NCBI GenBank assembly: GCA_900554775.1
Contig: USIK01000026.1
Coordinates: 1 to 9,495, forward strand
Reading direction: 5' to 3'
Source: an uncultured Oscillospiraceae bacterium
Lineage (GTDB): Bacteria; Bacillota; Clostridia; Oscillospirales; Acutalibacteraceae
Length of the DNA: 9,495 bases
The translations under genes and the position numbers were made by a program. The notes under the pieces are model-generated. The model was not told the DNA's origin. It ran no database searches and saw only the letters and a list, made by a program, of their open reading frames with translations. Below, one piece after another: positions 6,112 through 9,495 of this stretch (positions are counted from its first letter, which is position 1; each line of letters begins with the position of its first letter).

Positions 6112-7116
6112 ATGAGTAAACGCTTACAAAGAAAAATTATTGTTTTATTTTTTTTGATGATATTCATGATTTTCATACCGCTTTTGTCAGTCTGCGGGAA
6201 AAAGAAAAATTTAAATCTAAAAGAATCCTGCAGTGAGATTAAAGAAGAAAATGTTTCATCGAATTATTTTTCAGTTCTTGACGAATCAAACGGAAAAATA
6301 ATGAAAATTAAAGATAAAGACTTCGTTTGCGGAGTCGTTGCTTCCGAAATGCCGGCGCTGTACGAAGACGAAGCCTTGAAGGCTCAGGCGGTGGCCTCTT
6401 ACACCTATTTTTCAAGGCAAAGAGCAAAAGCAAAAGCCTCGAATAAAAGCTACGACTTCACCGTTAACACTGAAAAGCAGCTGAATTACATCCCGAAAGA
6501 ACGCATGAAAACTAAATGGAACAGCAACTTCAAAAAATATTATTCAAAAATAAAAAAGTGCGTTGATGAAGTCTTCCCGGAAGTTATTGAAGAAGAAAAC
6601 GGGGATTTAATCTTGGCGGCTTACCATGCAATTTCTTCAGGCGAAACCGAAAAATGCGAAGATGTTTTCGGCGGAGATTTAAAATATCTAACCAACGTTG
6701 AAAGCCCAGGCGATAAGCTCGCAAAAGACTACGAAACAACGCTTGAAATCAATCTAGGCGACTTCAAAAAAGCTCTTAAAAACCAAGAAAAAGATTTAAA
6801 TTTCGAAGGTGAGCCTTCGAGCTGGGTGAAATCGCCCGAAAGAACCAAAGGCGGGATGGTCAAAGAAATAAACATATGCTCAAAAAACTTTAAAGGAACG
6901 CAAATTCGCAAAATGTTTTCGCTGCGTTCATCTGATTTTGATTTAACTTATAACCAAGAAAAAAACGCATTTATTTTCACAGTGAAAGGCTACGGCCACG
7001 GCGTTGGAATGAGCCAAACGGGCGCACAATACATGGCAAAAAACGGATCAAACTATAAACAAATTCTTTCTTGGTACTACCCTAATACTTCAATATTTAA
7101 ACTAAAAAGTTTATAA
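6112..7116 (+). CDS. spoIID: SpoIID/LytB-domain protein (stage II sporulation protein D-like lytic transglycosylase)
   Basis: The product has 334 residues, close to B. subtilis SpoIID. A basic N-terminus (KRLQRK) leads into a membrane segment (about 9-27), then an extracytoplasmic domain. SpoIID hallmarks: CGVVASEMPALYEDEALKAQ (73-92) with E79 in the place of the catalytic Glu, AVASYTYFSRQRAK (93-106), YHAISSGETEKCEDVFGG (171-188), and the C-terminal GYGHGVGMSQTGAQYMA (293-309) followed by ILSWYYPNTSI. In sporulating bacteria SpoIID cleaves denuded glycan strands during engulfment, together with SpoIIP and SpoIIM; that role is inferred here. Neither spoIIP nor spoIIM is nearby, so it may be a vegetative or secondary paralogue. 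The RBS AAAGGA (6095-6100) is 11 nt before the ATG. C28 lies in LLSVC, but Val at -1 makes lipid modification unlikely. Confidence 0.9.
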   Translation: MSKRLQRKIIVLFFLMIFMIFIPLLSVCGKKKNLNLKESCSEIKEENVSSNYFSVLDESNGKIMKIKDKDFVCGVVASEMPALYEDEALKAQAVASYTYFSRQRAKAKASNKSYDFTVNTEKQLNYIPKERMKTKWNSNFKKYYSKIKKCVDEVFPEVIEEENGDLILAAYHAISSGETEKCEDVFGGDLKYLTNVESPGDKLAKDYETTLEINLGDFKKALKNQEKDLNFEGEPSSWVKSPERTKGGMVKEINICSKNFKGTQIRKMFSLRSSDFDLTYNQEKNAFIFTVKGYGHGVGMSQTGAQYMAKNGSNYKQILSWYYPNTSIFKLKSL

Positions 7117-7120
7117 TTAT

Positions 7121-7150
7121 TTGAAATTATATATCCAAGTGTGATATAGT
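7121..7150 (+). promoter_or_regulatory. Sigma-A-type promoter of the protease-like/DUF2953/gerW operon
   Basis: TTGAAA (7121-7126), an 18-nt spacer and TATAGT (7145-7150) with TG at 7142-7143 (extended -10). Transcription would start near 7157, at the edge of the AGGAGGTG ribosome binding site, so the leader is only about 17 nt. A 7-bp AT-only inverted repeat (TATAATT 7112-7118, AATTATA 7125-7131) overlaps the -35. Confidence 0.7.
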
Positions 7151-7157
7151 TCTTATC

Positions 7158-7165
7158 AGGAGGTG
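7158..7165 (+). promoter_or_regulatory. Ribosome binding site of the protease-like gene
   Basis: AGGAGGTG, fully complementary to the 16S rRNA tail, 8 nt before the ATG at 7174. It predicts strong translation. Confidence 0.85.
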
Positions 7166-7173
7166 AATTTAAA

Positions 7174-7836
7174 ATGTGGTTTTTACAACCGGGGCTAACC
7201 TTTACAGACCTTATTTTAAAAATAATGGCTATTTTAATAATAACCTTTTTAGTTTTACCGCTGCACGAATTTGCCAAAGCCTGGGTGGCTTATCAGCTCG
7301 GCGATGACACCGCAAAAAACGAAGGAAGCTTAACGCTAAACCCTCTAGCGCACTTTTCGGCTTCAGGGGCAATTTGCATGCTTCTTTTTAATTTCGGATG
7401 GTCGAAACCTGTAACGATAAACCCAAACAATTTCGAAAATCCTCACAGAGACATGGCTTTCGTTGCGCTTGCAGGCCCAATTGCAAACATTTTAGCGTCT
7501 TTAGTTGGCGGGGTGCTGCTAAATTTCACGCCTTTTATTCCTTCAAGCACAGCTGCAATTTTGGTCAGCAAATTCATTTTGGCTTATATTGCAATAAGCA
7601 CTTACCTCACGGCAATCGACCTTTTGCCTATTCCTCCAATGGCAGGATTCCAAATAATTCAATCTTTTATTCCTGAAAGAATAATGATTAAATACTATAA
7701 AAACATTTCGGCAATAACATGGATAATGATACTTTTGATTCTTTTGGGTGTTTTCGACGGATTTATCGGTTTAACTCAAACCGTGCTTTACAATTTCGTG
7801 ATAAGAGCAACGCATGTGCCATTTTTCAATGTTTAG
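7174..7836 (+). CDS. Site-2 protease (M50) homologue with degenerate zinc site, probable pseudoprotease
   Basis: The product has 220 residues and five or six membrane segments, the size and order of the short S2P/YwhC-type rhomboid-unrelated metalloproteases. Family signposts are clear: LPLHEFAKAWVAYQLGDDTAK (start at 28), GSLTLNPLAHFSASG (51-65), FGWSKPVTINPNNFENPHRDM (74-94), ALAGPIANILAS (98-109) and the C-terminal LLPIPP motif (150-155). The active site is broken. HExxH is H31-E32-F-A-K35, so the second zinc His is Lys. The usual NLLPIPPLDG reads D149-LLPIPPM-A157-G, so the third zinc ligand Asp is Ala. The loop Asp of HLDP is Ser62. The reading frame is intact and expression signals are excellent, which argues against a decaying gene. 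It may act as a membrane scaffold or substrate-binding partner; that is inference. It is first in an operon with DUF2953 and gerW. Confidence 0.88.
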   Translation: MWFLQPGLTFTDLILKIMAILIITFLVLPLHEFAKAWVAYQLGDDTAKNEGSLTLNPLAHFSASGAICMLLFNFGWSKPVTINPNNFENPHRDMAFVALAGPIANILASLVGGVLLNFTPFIPSSTAAILVSKFILAYIAISTYLTAIDLLPIPPMAGFQIIQSFIPERIMIKYYKNISAITWIMILLILLGVFDGFIGLTQTVLYNFVIRATHVPFFNV

Positions 7837-7851
7837 AATTAATGAGTATAT

Positions 7852-7861
7852 ATAGCGCTAT
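7852..7861. repeat. 10-bp palindrome between the protease-like gene and DUF2953
   Basis: ATAGCGCTAT is a perfect inverted repeat in the 78-nt gap, in an AT-rich stretch (TATATATAGC). It may be a protein-binding site or chance; no U tract follows, so it is not a terminator. Confidence 0.3.
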
Positions 7862-7914
7862 TTCAGGAAATATCTAAAATGTTAAATCCATCATCGAATC
7901 GTGGTGAAATTATT

Positions 7915-8496
7915 ATGGTTTTACTTTATATTATTCTAGCAATCATAGCTTTTTTGACTTTGCTCCTGCTCGTTCCGTTCCATTTGATAATAAATTATGA
8001 CGGGAAATTGGGAATCTTCATGAAAATTTTTGGAATTAAATTTAGCATTAAAGGCAAATCTAAAAATAAAGCGAAAAAGAAAAAGCCCAAAGAAGAGAAA
8101 AAAATCAGCAACCAAAAAAGCGCAGAGAGCAAAAGCTTGATTGACCGCATTCATTACTTTTTAAACCTGATGAAGGCATCGAAAGAATTGGTTTTGAACA
8201 TTTTAAACAAAATAGAGATTGAAGATTTGACATTTAAACTAAAAGTTGGTGGCAGCGACCCCTTCGAAACCGCCACTCATTATGGACAAGCTTCCGGGGC
8301 CGTTTATTCGGCGTTTTCGGCAATTTGCTGCTCAAAGAAACCTATTAATTATGAAGTTAATGTTTCGCCGGATTTCATGAGTGAAAAAAGCTCTTTGGTG
8401 ATGAATTTAGACATAAAATTGCGGCCTATTTACATGATTTATTTCTTGTTTAAATATGTGGGGACCATTAAAAATTTAAAATATGAAGGTGATTAA
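7915..8496 (+). CDS. DUF2953 family membrane protein (YtfI-like)
   Basis: The product has 193 residues from the chosen start. One N-terminal membrane helix (VLLYIILAIIAFLTLLLLVPF) is followed by a short strand region (INYDGKLGIFMKIFGIKFSI), a very basic Lys/Glu-rich linker (about 45-70), and a helical and strand region with IEDLTFKLKVGGSDPFETATHYGQASGAVYSAFSAI. The G-x-x-D-A/P-x-x-TA-x-x-YG pattern and the late MSEKSS and LDIKLRPIYMI stretches are typical of DUF2953. In Bacillus this protein (YtfI) is encoded just before ytfJ, and the same pairing is seen here; its function is unknown, with a link to sporulation suspected from context. An in-frame ATG at 7879 would add MLNPSSNRGEII. ATG at 7915 is preferred because family members begin at the hydrophobic helix and GTGGTG lies 8 nt upstream, but the other start is not excluded. 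Confidence 0.85.
   Translation: MVLLYIILAIIAFLTLLLLVPFHLIINYDGKLGIFMKIFGIKFSIKGKSKNKAKKKKPKEEKKISNQKSAESKSLIDRIHYFLNLMKASKELVLNILNKIEIEDLTFKLKVGGSDPFETATHYGQASGAVYSAFSAICCSKKPINYEVNVSPDFMSEKSSLVMNLDIKLRPIYMIYFLFKYVGTIKNLKYEGD
8484..8490 (+). promoter_or_regulatory. Ribosome binding site of gerW inside the end of DUF2953
   Basis: GAAGGTG overlaps the last codons of the DUF2953 gene, 8 nt before the ATG at 8499. Stop and start are separated by 2 nt, which suggests translational coupling. Confidence 0.7.
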
Positions 8497-8498
8497 AA

Positions 8499-8876
8499 AT
8501 GAGTGAAAAAGTTGAAAACTTAATGAATTCTTCTCTTGAAAGATTAAAAGAAACTGTCAACGCTGACACAGTCATCGGCAAAGAAATAACAACTCCTGAC
8601 GGCACTGTGGTTATCCCTGTTTCAAAAGTGAGCTACGGCTTTGCTTCCGGCGGATCTGATTTTTCATCCAAAAGTTCAAAAGATATGTTCGGCGGCGGAA
8701 ACGGCATGGGAGCTAACATAATTCCTGTCGCATTTTTGATTATAAAAGGCGAAGAAATTAAGCTCATTCAAATTGAATCATTCAGTAACACAACGCTTGA
8801 CAGAATAATTTCAATGGCGCCTGATGCAATCGACAAAATAATAAAAGCCATAAAAAGCAAAAAAACAGAAAAATAA
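8499..8876 (+). CDS. ytfJ: GerW/YtfJ family sporulation protein
   Basis: The product has 125 residues, soluble and without a signal peptide. The order is typical of GerW/YtfJ: an N-terminal helix with LMNSSLERLKETVNADTVIGK (starting at 7), a strand region TTPDGTVVIPVSKVSYGFASGGSDF (25-49), a Gly-rich loop MFGGGNGMGANIIPVAFLII (about 58-77), a strand ending IKLIQIES, and a C-terminal helix ending KIIKAIKSKK. In B. subtilis ytfJ is expressed in the forespore and the protein is needed for proper germination; the biochemical activity is unknown. The family is slightly shorter here than in Bacillus. It lies directly behind DUF2953, as in Bacillus, and is read from the promoter at 7121 unless a forespore promoter inside the upstream gene exists, which I could not identify. 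Confidence 0.92.
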   Translation: MSEKVENLMNSSLERLKETVNADTVIGKEITTPDGTVVIPVSKVSYGFASGGSDFSSKSSKDMFGGGNGMGANIIPVAFLIIKGEEIKLIQIESFSNTTLDRIISMAPDAIDKIIKAIKSKKTEK

Positions 8877-8891
8877 TTTTAAATTACTTAG

Positions 8892-9104
8892 ATGATTTCC
8901 TCCTTGTATGATGATTTTTACAGTGAATTTTCGCTTTATTATCTTTTGCAAGGAGGATTTAATTATGAGAAATTTCAAATTCATGCAAAAAACATGATAA
9001 AATTAAACAAATATGTAAATGTTCTTGAAAAATTTCAAAAGAAATATAAAATTGAATATGATACATATTTGAGAGCAAAATTTAAGAAGGGGTTGAAAAA
9101 ATGA
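8892..9104 (+). CDS. Small lysine-rich hypothetical ORF overlapping pspC, start uncertain
   Basis: The open frame has 70 codons from ATG at 8892. It encodes a helical, very basic protein with many Tyr, Phe and Lys residues and no recognised family. The last stop overlaps the next start in the ATGA arrangement (9101-9104), a pattern of coupled genes. Against it: no Shine-Dalgarno sequence precedes ATG 8892. The only strong site nearby, AAGGAGG (8950-8956), is inside this frame (Q-G-G codons) and correctly spaced for a different ATG at 8965. That frame, one base off, encodes only ten residues before TGA at 8995-8997. A single extra A in the A6 run at 8987-8992 would join ATG 8965 to this ORF and give a 46-residue protein. 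It may be a real small gene, a broken one, or a leader region. Confidence 0.42.
   Translation: MISSLYDDFYSEFSLYYLLQGGFNYEKFQIHAKNMIKLNKYVNVLEKFQKKYKIEYDTYLRAKFKKGLKK
8898..8957 (+). promoter_or_regulatory. Inverted repeat able to mask a ribosome binding site
   Basis: TCCTCCTTG (8898-8906) is the exact reverse complement of CAAGGAGGA (8949-8957), a 9-bp stem with a 42-nt loop. It can grow inward by one G-U wobble and one A-U pair. The right arm contains the AAGGAGG site for the ATG at 8965. TATGAT (8907-8912) just inside the left arm resembles a -10; a transcript starting there would lack the masking arm. Confidence 0.45.
9087..9092 (+). promoter_or_regulatory. Ribosome binding site of the PspC-domain gene
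   Basis: GAAGGG, followed by one more G at 9093, stands in front of the ATG at 9101 with about 7-8 nt spacing. It lies inside the upstream small ORF. Confidence 0.7.
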
Positions 9105-9343
9105 AAAAGAAATTGACACGCTCGAAAACTGACAGAAAAATCCTGGGAGTTTGCGGAGGAATAGCAGAATATTTTGACATAGACTCAACTTTAGTGAGAG
9201 TAGGCTGGATTTTAATAACGCTTTTGTGCGGGGGAATTTTAGGGGTGCTGGCTTACCTCATCTGCGCGCTAGCGATGCCAGAAAGAAGCGACATCATCGA
9301 AGCTGAAGTAAAAAGCGAACCAAAAGAGAAAAAAGAAGATTAA
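9101..9343 (+). CDS. PspC-domain small membrane protein
   Basis: The product has 80 residues. The N-terminal PspC signature is clear: KKLTRSKTDRKILGVCGGIAEYF (3-25), then DIDSTLVRVGWILITLL with one hydrophobic segment (about 30-56) ending in CALAMPE. The C-terminal tail of about 20 residues is charged (EVKSEPKEKKED). PspC domains in Firmicutes are found in small envelope-stress proteins; in enterobacteria PspC is a membrane partner of the phage-shock regulator PspA. No pspA is in the window, so a stress role here is inference from the domain alone. The gene is the last of the operon: its start overlaps the stop of the small ORF by four bases and an intrinsic terminator follows seven nt after its stop. 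Confidence 0.9.
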   Translation: MKKKLTRSKTDRKILGVCGGIAEYFDIDSTLVRVGWILITLLCGGILGVLAYLICALAMPERSDIIEAEVKSEPKEKKED

Positions 9344-9349
9344 TTTTAA

Positions 9350-9396
9350 CAGGCAACCACTAAAAAATCAGTGATTGCCTGCTTTATTTTTGCTTT
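9350..9396 (+). terminator. Intrinsic terminator at the end of the gerW-pspC operon
   Basis: CAGGCAA-C-CACT (9350-9361) pairs with AGTG-A-TTGCCTG (9370-9381) around an 8-nt loop, with one C-A mismatch, followed by CTTTATTTTTGCTTT. It is a strong plus-strand terminator. The minus strand past the stem (GTTAAAATTAATC) has only a weak U tract, so it may stop the convergent gene less well. Confidence 0.9.
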
Positions 9397-9495
9397 ATAA
9401 ATTAACTTGTGGTCTTTCTTCGTCGTTTTTGTTCATTCCGGAATACGGGTCTTGGGTTTGGTTATTTCCGGTTTCAAAATGCGGCCTTGAATTAC
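9395..9495 (-). CDS. C-terminal tail of a convergent gene, product unknown
   Basis: A minus-strand frame is open from the right edge to TAA at 9397-9395, about 32 codons. The peptide is hydrophilic and rich in Asn, Gln, Pro, Asp and Glu (for example FETGNNQTQDPYSGMNKND), like the disordered end of a longer protein. The other two minus-strand frames contain stops here, and this one ends just behind the terminator, as expected for a convergent gene. Too little is present to name it, and an open frame of this length could also be chance. Confidence 0.45.
   Translation of the reverse strand, partial: NSRPHFETGNNQTQDPYSGMNKNDEERPQVNL

Noticed and set aside
6190..6198. Possible lipobox (LLSVC) in the SpoIID-like protein
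   Set aside because: Val at the -1 position is not accepted well by signal peptidase II and SpoIID proteins are normally membrane-anchored by the helix.
7398..7676. Overlapping plus-strand frame inside the protease-like gene
   Set aside because: The +1 frame of a clear family member; the product shows no family features and starts without a ribosome binding site.
1..9495. CRISPR arrays, tRNA/rRNA, insertion sequences, phage genes, defence systems
   Set aside because: I found no regularly spaced direct repeats, no cloverleaf, and no transposase, integrase or defence motif on either strand.

Overview
The window looks like a piece of chromosome from a low-GC, Gram-positive, spore-forming anaerobe of the Clostridia (Eubacteriales/Oscillospiraceae type). 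This rests on the AT-rich sequence, strong AGGAGG-type ribosome binding sites, TTG starts, two sporulation families (SpoIID, GerW/YtfJ), the DUF2953-GerW pair, and a clostridial coiled-coil protein next to rsmD. Genus cannot be decided from the sequence alone. No tRNA, rRNA, CRISPR, insertion sequence or phage gene is visible; this is a housekeeping region with some unusual members.

Layout. Bases 1-709 (+) hold the 3' end of rsmD (16S rRNA methyltransferase) and a 150-residue coiled-coil protein. They end at a strong hairpin shared with the convergent gene on the other strand. Bases 757-5937 (-) hold, in transcription order from right to left, an eight-helix membrane protein, gap (glyceraldehyde-3-phosphate dehydrogenase), a membrane-anchored family 8 glycosyltransferase with its own terminator, an ABC-F ATPase with its own promoter, and a membrane-anchored helical protein of unknown function with its own promoter. 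The 5938-6111 interval is a divergent promoter region. Bases 6112-9343 (+) hold a SpoIID-like lytic transglycosylase. A promoter-led operon follows: a site-2-protease-like membrane protein, a DUF2953 protein, GerW/YtfJ, a small uncertain ORF and a PspC-domain protein, closed by a clear terminator. The C-terminal tail of a convergent gene reaches in from the right edge.

The most interesting points are these. (1) The M50/site-2 protease homologue has lost both halves of its zinc site (HEFAK for HExxH and PPMAG for PPLDG), yet it has an excellent promoter and ribosome binding site, so it reads as a maintained pseudoprotease. (2) The scpA/scpB genes that often sit between this protease and DUF2953 in Clostridia are absent. 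(3) Before pspC there is an exact 9-bp inverted repeat that can mask an AAGGAGG ribosome binding site, and the start it serves runs into an A6 tract and a stop one base out of frame with a longer ORF that overlaps pspC. (4) The gap product has an unusual acidic replacement directly after its phosphate-binding arginine. (5) Three genes have real starts inside the longest ORF; two of these are supported by a promoter that overlaps or lies next to the upstream start codon.
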